From positions 1 through 64,000 of the forward strand of contig CAMDSC010000011.1 in the NCBI GenBank assembly GCA_945907065.1: a stretch of 64,000 nt of DNA, given 5' to 3'. A program made the position numbers and the translations under genes. Every line of letters begins with the position of its first letter. Position 1 is the stretch's first letter. A model generated the notes under the pieces. It was not told the origin of the DNA and did not search any database. It was given only the letters and a program-made list of their open reading frames with translations. This stretch comes from Chitinophaga pinensis. GTDB lineage: Bacteria; Bacteroidota; Bacteroidia; NS11-12g; UBA9320. This document shows, in pieces, positions 25,750 through 33,753 of the stretch.

Positions 25750-26514
25750 ATGAACTTAAATTTTAATACCAAATTAGCCGAAGGATATTCCAGTAATTCT
25801 CAAATTGCAAGAGTTTTATCTGAAGCTTGGGTTAAGGAAAACTCATATTGTCCAAGTTGTGGCAATCTTCCTTTAAATGAATTTGAAAATAATAGACCAG
25901 TTGCAGATTTTTATTGCCTTAGTTGCAGCGAAGAATTTGAATTAAAAAGTAAAATCGGATTAATGTCAAACACCATTACAGATGGTGCTTACGCCTCAAT
26001 GATTCAAAGAATTAATTCAAATAAAAATCCCAATTTTTTCTTTTTAACATATACGAAACAATGGTCAGTAAATAATTTTTTGATTATTCCGAAGCAATTT
26101 TTTACACCTGAAATAATTATAAAAAGAAAACCTTTAGCAGAAACTTCAAGAAGAAAAGGTTGGATAGGGTGCAATATAAATATTTCAAATATTGCCGAAT
26201 CCGGTAAGGTTTTTTTGGTTAAAAATGCTGAACCAATAAATAGGGACATAGTAAAAGAGTCTTTCAATAAAACTCTTTTTCTTAGGGAAAAAAGTACTGA
26301 CTCAAAAGGTTGGCTATTGGATTTAATGAATTGTATTGATTCAATTTCAAAAGATTCATTTACTTTAGATGATGTTTATAAATTTGAAGATAAATTAAAA
26401 GTCAAATACCCTAATAACAATTTTATTAAAGATAAAATTAGGCAACAACTTCAAATACTCAGAGATAAAAATTTAATTGAATTTACTGGTAGAGGTAATT
26501 ATAAGAAAGTATAG
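25750..26514 (+). CDS. dpnI: DpnI-like methyl-directed type IIM restriction endonuclease
   Basis: A 254-residue protein, the same length as pneumococcal DpnI and similar along the whole chain. It has a zinc finger C34-C37/C56-C59 (YCPSCG ... YCLSC) and a PD-(D/E)xK nuclease core with D53 (PVADFYC), E64 and K66 (EFELKSK), at DpnI numbering. There are conserved stretches around 73-105 (NTITDGAYASMIQR, NPNFFFLTYTK) and a C-terminal winged helix (about 183-254; IRQQLQILRDKNLIEF, GRGNY) that in DpnI reads the methylated adenine. DpnI cuts G(m6A)TC, so this should destroy Dam-methylated incoming DNA. It is followed two bases later by a 65-aa gene and faces a Dam-like methylase gene. Confidence 0.95.
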   Translation: MNLNFNTKLAEGYSSNSQIARVLSEAWVKENSYCPSCGNLPLNEFENNRPVADFYCLSCSEEFELKSKIGLMSNTITDGAYASMIQRINSNKNPNFFFLTYTKQWSVNNFLIIPKQFFTPEIIIKRKPLAETSRRKGWIGCNINISNIAESGKVFLVKNAEPINRDIVKESFNKTLFLREKSTDSKGWLLDLMNCIDSISKDSFTLDDVYKFEDKLKVKYPNNNFIKDKIRQQLQILRDKNLIEFTGRGNYKKV

Positions 26515-26516
26515 TA

Positions 26517-26714
26517 ATGAAAAAATTCATATTCGTAACACCTGAAGGAAATACTGAATCACCAAATGGTAAAGAGATAGAAAATTTGCAAGTCATTGGA
26601 TTTGCTGAGGGAATAGATGAAGTAGAAGCAATTAAAAACTTATTGAAAGAAAATCCATGGATTTGGGATTCAGGATTTAACGTTGCTGAATTTATAGGTC
26701 ATGAGCTAGCTTAA
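26517..26714 (+). CDS. 65-aa protein downstream of the DpnI-like gene, function unknown
   Basis: A small acidic soluble protein, MKKFIFVTPEGNTESPNGK at the start and NLLKENPWIWDSGFNVAEF later. Similar short MKKFIFVTPEG proteins with IENLQVIGFA occur in diverse bacteria as unnamed genes (recalled). It starts two bases after the nuclease stop, so the two are translated from one mRNA. The pneumococcal dpnI operon also has a second small gene (dpnD), but I do not see clear sequence agreement with it. It may modulate the nuclease; that is inference from position only. Confidence 0.7.
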   Translation: MKKFIFVTPEGNTESPNGKEIENLQVIGFAEGIDEVEAIKNLLKENPWIWDSGFNVAEFIGHELA

Positions 26715-26727
26715 AAATAGATGACGT

Positions 26728-27204
26728 TTACAATTCTATAAACTTTCCCTCAATTCCAGATTCCTTTAAAATTTTTGCGTTGTTTTTCCCATAGGCTATA
26801 AAAACACTTGGCGCTCCTGGTGTTCCTCCTATCCCTCCACTTACATGATAAAATCTGATTCTACCTTTTACAAATAAAATTCCGGAAGCACTATCCCAGA
26901 CATTTTCAAAAAATAATTTTGTTTCCGTTCTGGCAAATAAAACAGCTATTCCATTTCCGTGAGATTTCAATTTGCTGAGCCATAGGTTTAAATTCTTATC
27001 ATAAGGCGGATTACAAAAAACTCTTCCAAACCATTCCTTGCTTAATCCATCATCCAAAATAGTAAAATTATTCTTTGCATGCAAAAAAGGTGGGTCGATA
27101 GGACAACATGGGTCTAAATCAAACTCACCTAATTTTTTAACAAGTTCCGGCGGTGTCAGCCATTCTACTTTACCAGTTTTAGATTTCTCAAATGATGTAT
27201 TCAT
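26728..27204 (-). CDS. Phage-type Dam-like DNA N6-adenine methyltransferase
   Basis: A small methyltransferase of the phage Dam family (PF05869 type). From MNTSF: SKTGKVEWLTPPELVKKLG, then FDLDPCC (SAM-binding region), DDGLSKEW, and the catalytic NPPY motif in RVFCNPPYDKNL, followed by VLFARTETKLFF. It would methylate adenine N6 with SAM; target specificity cannot be read from sequence. An ATG at 27252 would give 174 residues, but family N-termini begin near SxKTGKxEWxTP, so the ATG at 27204 is preferred. It is convergent with the DpnI-like pair, 13 bases away. Coexistence with a G(m6A)TC-cutting enzyme is paradoxical. Confidence 0.85.
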   Translation of the reverse strand: MNTSFEKSKTGKVEWLTPPELVKKLGEFDLDPCCPIDPPFLHAKNNFTILDDGLSKEWFGRVFCNPPYDKNLNLWLSKLKSHGNGIAVLFARTETKLFFENVWDSASGILFVKGRIRFYHVSGGIGGTPGAPSVFIAYGKNNAKILKESGIEGKFIEL

Positions 27205-27218
27205 ATTTTCTAATTCTA

Positions 27219-27234
27219 GATCTAAAGTGAGATC
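27219..27234. promoter_or_regulatory. Pair of GATC sites at the 5' end of the methyltransferase gene
   Basis: GATC occurs at 27219-27222 and 27231-27234, 12 bases apart, just upstream of the preferred ATG (27204). If the enzyme methylates GATC, its own leader carries two targets, and the DpnI-like nuclease could cut there. Function is inference; GATC also occurs elsewhere in the window. Confidence 0.3.
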
Positions 27235-27384
27235 ATTTTTTTGATATATCAACTTTGTTAATATTGCTTCTATTAATATCGGTCTGTATTTATAAAGAAG
27301 AGAAATAAATCAAGTGTTAACAACGAAATATTTATTTGTAGTATTGCATGAATAAATTTAACAAATAAGCTTTAAAAAACCTAA

Positions 27385-27912
27385 ATGAAAAAAACTCTCA
27401 TACTCGTTGTAGCCTTCAGTATCACATTTAGCCTTGGCTTTGCTTTTAATTCCTTCCTAACCAAAAGCAATAGCACTGAACCAACCCTAAGAAAAGTAAC
27501 CGGTATTGGCGGCATTTTTTTTAAGTGCAAAGACCCAAAAAAATTGCGGGCATGGTACGAAACCAATCTGGGTTTTAATACCAATCAATATGGGGCTGTG
27601 TTTGAATGGCGACAGGGTGCCGATACTACCAAAAAAGGATTTACCCAATGGAGCCCATTCAATGAAAAAACCAAGTATTTTGAACCTTCAACCAAAGACT
27701 TTATGATTAATTACAGGGTAGAAAACCTTGAAGAACTTATGGCGCAACTAAAGATGAACGGTGTAACCATTACCGATACCATTGAAACTGTGGAATACGG
27801 CAAGTTTGTTCACATCATGGATATTGAAGGCAACAAAATAGAATTATGGGAACCCAACGATAGTGAATTTGAAAAACTTGGGGTACAGATTGGAGCTAAA
27901 ACTACCAAATAA
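27385..27912 (+). CDS. Membrane-anchored VOC (glyoxalase/dioxygenase superfamily) protein
   Basis: A 175-residue protein. Residues 1-25 are a hydrophobic signal or signal anchor (LILVVAFSITFSLGFAF), followed by a single VOC domain: GIGGIFFKCKDPKKLRAWYE, LGFNTNQYGAVFEW, and the C-terminal VHIMDIEGNKIELWEPND typical of the family. VOC proteins bind metals and act as glyoxalases, dioxygenases or resistance proteins; close cytoplasmic relatives lack the signal. The catalytic role is unknown. It is transcribed away from the Dam-like gene, with a shared 180-base upstream region lacking a clear promoter pair. Confidence 0.85.
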   Translation: MKKTLILVVAFSITFSLGFAFNSFLTKSNSTEPTLRKVTGIGGIFFKCKDPKKLRAWYETNLGFNTNQYGAVFEWRQGADTTKKGFTQWSPFNEKTKYFEPSTKDFMINYRVENLEELMAQLKMNGVTITDTIETVEYGKFVHIMDIEGNKIELWEPNDSEFEKLGVQIGAKTTK

Positions 27913-27930
27913 TTTCTATGTCTTAATCCA

Positions 27931-28500
27931 CTAATCAATTAAGTCGTTATATTTTGATTCTGCAACAAATCTGCTTTTACGCTGAAGTAATATTGGATAC
28001 AGATTAAAAAGAATTGAGAAAATTGACAAGCAAATAAAATCAAGGTACTTGCCATTTAAGAGATATTGAAATTGCACAAAAATCGTTATGATTAAAGTAA
28101 ATAAATGGGATGTTTCCGACCGTTTGGTTTCTTCGTAAAACACTTTTACATACTCTCCACCCCTCCCCTTTAGATAAACACGTTGGTTTAAATGTTTAAA
28201 AAAAGAATGAACCAAAATATGTCTAAATCTTTCAACTCCTAGGTTTTTAAAATAATTTTCCGTCTCAAATTTCTTTAGCTTATAGTATACTTTTGGCAGC
28301 CTAAAGTACTTGAATATTTTAAAAAAGAAGTACCCGAATAATATTATAACCCAAACTTGTACAAACTGAAGAACTATACTCATCAGTGATGAATTATCAT
28401 TTATTGAAACTTTATAAATATTAATTTCAATAAAGAAAATACAGCTAAATATTACTATTAGAGTAATTAATTTAACGCCGAAACTATTTTTCTGTAACAT
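27931..28500 (-). CDS. Small integral membrane protein, weakly resembling CrtO-type acyltransferases
   Basis: About 189 residues (ATG at 28500; a GTG at 28524 is possible but lies deeper in the upstream gene). Two hydrophobic segments are near the N-terminus (11-30 and 43-62) and two near the C-terminus. The C-terminal pattern ETKRSETSHLFTL ... LFNLYPILLQRKSRF resembles ETxRAExxHW...NLPxIxxQRxxR of glycosyl-4,4'-diaponeurosporenoate acyltransferases. This is a recollection-level match. Its 5' end overlaps the 3' end of the N-terminal cusA fragment by 17 bases, right at the place where that gene is broken. Confidence 0.6.
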   Translation of the reverse strand: MLQKNSFGVKLITLIVIFSCIFFIEINIYKVSINDNSSLMSIVLQFVQVWVIILFGYFFFKIFKYFRLPKVYYKLKKFETENYFKNLGVERFRHILVHSFFKHLNQRVYLKGRGGEYVKVFYEETKRSETSHLFTLIITIFVQFQYLLNGKYLDFICLSIFSILFNLYPILLQRKSRFVAESKYNDLID

Positions 28501-29770
28501 TTGATTTATTAAACTGAACTTCACTTAAATGCCTGTATGAATTTTCGACCATTACAATTCCATCGTCTACAATTACTCCAATTGCTAAAGCAATTCCTGT
28601 TAACGACATAATGTTAGATGAAAAACCAAAAGCATTTAGTAAAATAAAAGCAGATGCAACCGCAATAGGAATTTGAATAAGGATGATTAAAGCACTCCGC
28701 CAATGAAACAAGAAAATTAAAATTACCAGTGTTACACTAATAAATACTTCCAACAAAGTTCCCTTTACTGAATGGATGGCTTCTTCAATTAACCCACTTC
28801 GGTCATAATCAATTTTAAACTTCACTCCTTCAGGCAATCCCTTTTGCACTTCCTCCATTTTTAATTTTACATTTTTGATTGCAGCATCGGCATTTTCGCC
28901 ATAGCGCATCACCACTATTCCTCCTACCTTCTCTCCTTCACCATTCCCATCAAAAATGCCATAACGAATATCTCCTCCCATTTGAACAGAGCCTACATCT
29001 TTAATCCGAATCGGTACATTGTTAGATGTGCTGAGCGCAATATTTTCAATTTCACTCATGGATTTGATATAACCCAAACCTCGCACGATGTAAGATTTAT
29101 CACTCATCTCAAATTTTCGACCGCCAACATCATTGTTATTAGCCCTCACAGCTTTTAAAACATCCATCATCGAAAGATTATAATAGTTCAATTTTACGGG
29201 GTCGATAATCGCTTGATACTGTTTTTGAAACCCACCAAACGATGCCACTTCACTCACTCCGGGAACCGTTTGCAATGCAAATTTTATATACCAATCCTGC
29301 AATGCACGTTGTTCGCCAAGGTCATACCCTTTGGCATCCAGTGAATACCAAAAAATATGGCCTACCCCAGTTCCATCCGGACCAAGTGTGGGTGAAATGC
29401 CTTCGGGTAAAAGTTTTTGAGCAAAATTTAATCGTTCCGACACACGGGTTCTGGCCCAGTAAATATCTACATCATCCTCAAATACCAAATACACGAAACT
29501 CATCCCAAACATGGAGGCCCCGCGTATGTTTTTTAATTTGGGCACACCTTGTAAATTGGAAACCAAAGGATAAGTAATTTGGTCTTCTATTACCTGCGGA
29601 CTTCTTCCCATCCATTCGGTAAAAACGATGACCTGATTTTCGGATAAATCAGGAATGGCATCTACAGGATTATTTTTTACTTCATAAATCCCCCATCCCA
29701 GCATTCCTGCTGCAACAAGCAATACAATTAACCGATTGCGAAGTGAAAATGAAATGAGTTTTTCTACCAT
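28484..29770 (-). CDS. cusA: N-terminal part of a heavy-metal efflux RND pump (CusA/CzcA), separated from its C-terminal part
   Basis: 428 residues corresponding to the first about 420 of a roughly 1,040-residue CusA: TM1 (RLIVLLVAAGMLGWGIYE), first periplasmic porter loop (PDLSENQVIVFTEWMGRSP to about residue 335), TM2-TM4 with SGIALAIGVIVDDGIVMVEN, which holds the proton-relay Asp. The frame then stops after SEVQFNKSNVTEK, in the cytoplasmic loop before TM5. The missing part, starting KERLKIIEKASKQVG, is encoded 5 kb upstream in the same operon at 33740-35638. The two pieces fit end to end without loss. They may assemble as a split pump, or be a broken gene. Confidence 0.9.
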   Translation of the reverse strand: MVEKLISFSLRNRLIVLLVAAGMLGWGIYEVKNNPVDAIPDLSENQVIVFTEWMGRSPQVIEDQITYPLVSNLQGVPKLKNIRGASMFGMSFVYLVFEDDVDIYWARTRVSERLNFAQKLLPEGISPTLGPDGTGVGHIFWYSLDAKGYDLGEQRALQDWYIKFALQTVPGVSEVASFGGFQKQYQAIIDPVKLNYYNLSMMDVLKAVRANNNDVGGRKFEMSDKSYIVRGLGYIKSMSEIENIALSTSNNVPIRIKDVGSVQMGGDIRYGIFDGNGEGEKVGGIVVMRYGENADAAIKNVKLKMEEVQKGLPEGVKFKIDYDRSGLIEEAIHSVKGTLLEVFISVTLVILIFLFHWRSALIILIQIPIAVASAFILLNAFGFSSNIMSLTGIALAIGVIVDDGIVMVENSYRHLSEVQFNKSNVTEK

Positions 29771-29819
29771 AATATTTAAAGCATCAATTTAAGATCATCA
29801 AAGATTTAAAATAATTTAT

Positions 29820-30059
29820 TTAATGTTTGGTTAATTTGGTTAAATCCATTTTACAGGTTGGACATTGTCCCATTATATCTGAATTAATTTGATGATGCAT
29901 TTCACACTGGTAAAATGTTTGACCACTTAACAGTTTCATGGTGTCAAGGTCAAATTTTTGAGTCTCATTTGCTGATTGTCCATCATTTTTTGTTGAACTG
30001 TTGCAAGATGCAAACACCATTGAAACTGCTACTAACCCTAAAATAATTACCTTTTTCAT
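29820..30059 (-). CDS. Heavy-metal-binding domain lipoprotein
   Basis: A 79-residue lipoprotein. The signal ends in ASC (Cys near residue 19). The C-terminal half is a heavy-metal-binding domain: FYQCEMHHQINSDIMG followed by CPTCKM, equivalent to YxCxMHPxI...GxCPxCxMxL in CusB proteins. It probably hands Cu or Ag to the efflux system in the periplasm. It lies in the efflux operon between the second adaptor and the N-terminal cusA piece. Confidence 0.88.
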   Translation of the reverse strand: MKKVIILGLVAVSMVFASCNSSTKNDGQSANETQKFDLDTMKLLSGQTFYQCEMHHQINSDIMGQCPTCKMDLTKLTKH

Positions 30060-30103
30060 ATATAAATTTTTTATGTTTAATTTTTCTATTGTTTATTACC
30101 AAA

Positions 30104-31303
30104 TTACATATCCATTCCTTCCATCGGATTTGCCCCTCTTTTAAAAACATACTCACTATTTAATAAGTAGGCTCCTGTAATAACTATAACCTCCCCTTCC
30201 TTAATGCCCGATACTATTTCAACCATTTGACTGTTTTGCATTCCAAGATTAACCATTTTATTTTCAAAAATTCCATTACTATTTCTTACCCAAACATTTG
30301 CACCCTTGCTATCCTGAATTATAGCATCGATTGGAAGTGCCAATGCCGTTTTCTTTTCTGTTTGCAAGGAAATATTTGCAAGCATACCAGGTTTTATTTG
30401 TTGCGAAGGGTTCGTTATTTTAAATCGTGCCAGTACATATCTCTCAGGCGATTGAACCTGTGGATCAATAAAAATAACCTTTCCTGTAAATAATTTCTCA
30501 CTAGCAGCCTCAATGGAAAAATTAGCTTCGGTACCCTGTTCTATATATTGAAGGTAAGGCAAATATAATTGAGCTTCTACCCATAGGGAATTGAGTGAAG
30601 CCAATCGAAAAAGGGTATTGCCTATAGATACATAATTCCCTTCAACAATTGAAATTTCACTTACATAGCCACCAGTAGTTGCAAAAACTGGCACGGTTTG
30701 CATAACCTCTTTCGATATTTTAATTTTATTAATCTGAGCTTCACTCATACCATAAAGCAGTAATTTATTTTTTGAGGCTGTTCCAAGTCCTATTAAAGGT
30801 GAATTACTTTGTAATGAAATTATATATTCTTGTTGTGCATTATTTAAATCTTCACTATAGATTTCATATAATAATTGCCCCTGGTTTATATAGTCACCTA
30901 CATTTTTTACCAATAATTTTTCAATTCTGCCATTTACTCTAGCACTGATAGCATCGGCCAAATTTTGGTCAACAGTTACTCTGCCTGTAAGTGTAATTTC
31001 CTTTGCCAAAATATGTTCACGCAAAGTATCGTAAGATATATTTGCTAACTTTATTTGTTGCTTGCTCAATTGTATTTGCCCTGATTTGAGGTTATTTTTC
31101 TTAACCATAATAAGTTCCATATGGCAAATAGGACAAATACCTTCCTTGTTTTCTATTACTTGTGGATCCATAGAACAGGTGTAGTATTCATCTTCTCCTG
31201 CCATTTTTAAGTGGTTACCTTTGTTATTACAAGATAAAAGGGCGGTTGACGAAATAATTTGCACCATCCATAATAAACTAATAATTTTATTTACCTTATT
31301 CAT
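30104..31303 (-). CDS. cusB: CusB-type periplasmic adaptor with N-terminal heavy-metal-binding domain
   Basis: About 399 residues. Signal with lipobox LLSC; heavy-metal-binding domain directly after (YYTCSMDPQVIENKEGICPI and CHMELIMV); then the membrane-fusion (HlyD/CusB) body with beta-barrel and lipoyl segments (ARVNGRIEKLLVKNVGDYI, PVFATTGGYVSEISIVEGNYV, IKPGMLANISL). It links the inner-membrane pump to TolC and may deliver metal. The ATG at 31303 (MNKVNKIISLLW) is preferred over 31330; it overlaps the upstream gene by eight bases. A second adaptor gene precedes it, so the operon has two. Confidence 0.9.
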   Translation of the reverse strand: MNKVNKIISLLWMVQIISSTALLSCNNKGNHLKMAGEDEYYTCSMDPQVIENKEGICPICHMELIMVKKNNLKSGQIQLSKQQIKLANISYDTLREHILAKEITLTGRVTVDQNLADAISARVNGRIEKLLVKNVGDYINQGQLLYEIYSEDLNNAQQEYIISLQSNSPLIGLGTASKNKLLLYGMSEAQINKIKISKEVMQTVPVFATTGGYVSEISIVEGNYVSIGNTLFRLASLNSLWVEAQLYLPYLQYIEQGTEANFSIEAASEKLFTGKVIFIDPQVQSPERYVLARFKITNPSQQIKPGMLANISLQTEKKTALALPIDAIIQDSKGANVWVRNSNGIFENKMVNLGMQNSQMVEIVSGIKEGEVIVITGAYLLNSEYVFKRGANPMEGMDM

Positions 31304-32504
31304 CTTCTTTCGTAATAATAAAACTTTCACTATCTACCATATACTGAGCATTGGCTGCTACTTGGTCATCAATGTTTAAACCTTGAATTATCTGAACTAA
31401 TGAGTCAGATACAAACCCTGTTCTTATTTTTTTAGATTGAAAAGCCTCTTTGGTCTTTAAAAAAACGATTTGATTTTGGCCAATATTAATTACTGCTTTT
31501 CTTGGCAACCACAACCCAACTATTTCTTTGGTATTTATTTTGGCATTAACCAATGTGCCAATTTTTAAATTATGTTTTGATTCATTTTCCAAATAAACTC
31601 TTGCCTTAATGGCTGATGCATTTTGGCCAGTAACCGGTTCAATATAATTAATTTCAGCATCTATTACGTGCGTTGGGTTAGTTTCGGATGTTAATGAAAC
31701 CTTCTCTCCAACGTTTATTAATTTAGCATCTATAGGAAAAATATTTAATACTGCCCAAATTCGACTGGTGTTATAAATAGCAAAAATCGGCTGGCCACTT
31801 TCGATATACATTCCTTCTTTGATTGAAAGTGCCGAAGTTTGTGATGAAGGTATATTTTCAATTTGTCCCTGAGTTGAAGAATTTGACGAATTCCTATTTC
31901 CTGAACCCATGCCATTACCCATGGATGGTGTAGCATTGGCAACTCCGTTTGATAATCCTATATCATGAATATGTCCGCTATACTGGCTGTAAACAGGTAA
32001 AGGATTGATTTGTTTTCTTAACATTTCAATTTGTCGAAGTTGTTCTTCAGTTACCCCAAGCAATTTTAATTTCTGCTTGGATGATTTAATAAGAGCAGCC
32101 TCACCGATTGGATTGTTCAACAAAAAAATAAGATTCTGTTGTTCACTTAAAATTTCCGGACTATAAATATCCATGATACGCTGCCCTTTGGAAACCATCT
32201 CAAAATTATACCTAACATATAATTTCTCTATTCGTCCGCCAAAACGGGCACTAATATTATTGAGCAAACTTGGGTCGTATGCAATAATACCGGTAGCTTC
32301 CAAAATTGGAGCAATAGATTTTTGTACTGGTAAAATCGTTTTTACTTCGCTAAACACCGTTTGATTTGCAGGTTGTTCCAACCCATTTAAATCTCCAGTT
32401 TTTGTGGAAAGATGTTCCGGTTCGCTATTATTTTTACAAGAAAAAAGAGTTATTAGGTAACAAATAATAAGCAATAGCTGCTTTAACCTTAGACCATTAA
32501 CCAT
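31296..32504 (-). CDS. CusB-type periplasmic adaptor without heavy-metal-binding domain
   Basis: About 402 residues from the ATG at 32504 (MVNGLRLKQLLLIICYLI), which sits just after the tolC stop; the longer frame to 32540 overlaps tolC. Lipobox LFSC; HlyD-type body (ISARFGGRIEKLYVRYNFEM, GEKVSLTSETNP, GTLVNAKINTKEIVGLWLP). A Gly/Ser/Asn-rich insertion with MGNGMGSGNRNSSNSS lies near residues 200-225 and is likely a flexible loop. With the next gene it may form a hetero-oligomeric adaptor. The eight-base overlap suggests translational coupling. Confidence 0.88.
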   Translation of the reverse strand: MVNGLRLKQLLLIICYLITLFSCKNNSEPEHLSTKTGDLNGLEQPANQTVFSEVKTILPVQKSIAPILEATGIIAYDPSLLNNISARFGGRIEKLYVRYNFEMVSKGQRIMDIYSPEILSEQQNLIFLLNNPIGEAALIKSSKQKLKLLGVTEEQLRQIEMLRKQINPLPVYSQYSGHIHDIGLSNGVANATPSMGNGMGSGNRNSSNSSTQGQIENIPSSQTSALSIKEGMYIESGQPIFAIYNTSRIWAVLNIFPIDAKLINVGEKVSLTSETNPTHVIDAEINYIEPVTGQNASAIKARVYLENESKHNLKIGTLVNAKINTKEIVGLWLPRKAVINIGQNQIVFLKTKEAFQSKKIRTGFVSDSLVQIIQGLNIDDQVAANAQYMVDSESFIITKEDE

Positions 32505-32514
32505 TAACCATGGT

Positions 32515-33753
32515 TTATCGTATTTCCATTTCTCTCTCATAATTAACTTGTAAATTTAGTAAGGTATTTAAGCGATCGAGTTCATTCATTTTTGCCATGC
32601 GATACATTTTTAATCCATCCAAAACCAAAAATAAATCTTCGGTGTTTTGCTCATAGGAAAGCATTGCCGCTTGATAACTATTTATGTAAGCGGGAATAAT
32701 ATTCTCCTTATAATTTGCTAATTGTTTTTTGGCTGATAATATCTGAGTTTGTAAGGAAGTAATCATTCCAGCCGTTTCATTTATTAGAGATTTTTTTTGA
32801 AAACTTATCGCATTGGCTGCATTGTTCAATCCTTTGATGTTTGCCTTGTATTCTTTAGAAGCAAAGGGTGCTATAGGAATTACCATCATTGCCATTGCTG
32901 AATACAATTTTGGCATTGGCATCACTCTGTAAGTTTGCATGTGGGTAATAGAAAATCCAAAATCGGGCAACCGTTTTGATTGTTCTACTTTCTGCTGAAG
33001 CCTAACCAAATCAATGCTGGCATCATATTGTTTTATATCGCTTCGCGAAGAGGCAATTAGTGCAGTATCTGTTAATTTGATCTCATAATGTTTTGGTTTT
33101 AAAGTTGTATCAATATCAAAAATAAAAGATTGATCAATATTCATTAAGGTATTAATCTCCACATTTTTCATTCTAATATCCGCCATAAACATCGTTTGCA
33201 TATTTCTCAATTCAAATAAATCGGCCTGAGCTTTGTATATATTACTAAGTTTTTCTTTGTTGTATGTGTATCGCAGTTGCGCCACCTTTAATACATACTG
33301 AAGTAAGGAATCGGTTTGAATTAATACCTCGTATTTTTTTTTCAAAACAATCCATTCATTATAATTCTGTTTTGCCATGGCAAACATTCCATTTTTTTTG
33401 GCCCCTTTGCCTTGTTTTTCAATTGACAACATACCCTGCATCAAATTATAATTGGCACTTTGCTTGGTTCGATTAGGTATCATTTGTTGCCCTGAGAACA
33501 TCCACATACCTTCTCTAAAGTTATTGTAAGGAGTTTGCCATGGACCTGTAGAAAAAGTAGAAGGCATCCAGCTTTTTGCACCTTCCGAATAATTATTTAT
33601 GGCACTTATTTGTTCATCATACATTTTAAGCATCGGGTTATTTTTCTCTATTCTGTTTAATACTGAATCTAGGGTAAAAACCTGTGCAAATAGCCCATTA
33701 GATAGTATGCAACAGATAATAAACAATAAGTAAATCTTTTTAAATCGCTTCAT
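32515..33753 (-). CDS. TolC-family outer-membrane efflux protein
   Basis: A 412-residue protein with signal peptide (ending LFAQ, about residue 24) and two long alpha-helical hairpin regions typical of TolC/CusC (for example VLKVAQLRYTYNKEKLSNIY and AYINSYQAAMLSYEQNTEDL). It forms the outer-membrane channel of the efflux system. The N-terminal half is Met-rich (MWMFSGQQMIPN, MQGM, MFAMAKQ), which suits a copper or silver path. Its start overlaps the end of the C-terminal cusA piece by 14 bases. Confidence 0.9.
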   Translation of the reverse strand: MKRFKKIYLLFIICCILSNGLFAQVFTLDSVLNRIEKNNPMLKMYDEQISAINNYSEGAKSWMPSTFSTGPWQTPYNNFREGMWMFSGQQMIPNRTKQSANYNLMQGMLSIEKQGKGAKKNGMFAMAKQNYNEWIVLKKKYEVLIQTDSLLQYVLKVAQLRYTYNKEKLSNIYKAQADLFELRNMQTMFMADIRMKNVEINTLMNIDQSFIFDIDTTLKPKHYEIKLTDTALIASSRSDIKQYDASIDLVRLQQKVEQSKRLPDFGFSITHMQTYRVMPMPKLYSAMAMMVIPIAPFASKEYKANIKGLNNAANAISFQKKSLINETAGMITSLQTQILSAKKQLANYKENIIPAYINSYQAAMLSYEQNTEDLFLVLDGLKMYRMAKMNELDRLNTLLNLQVNYEREMEIR

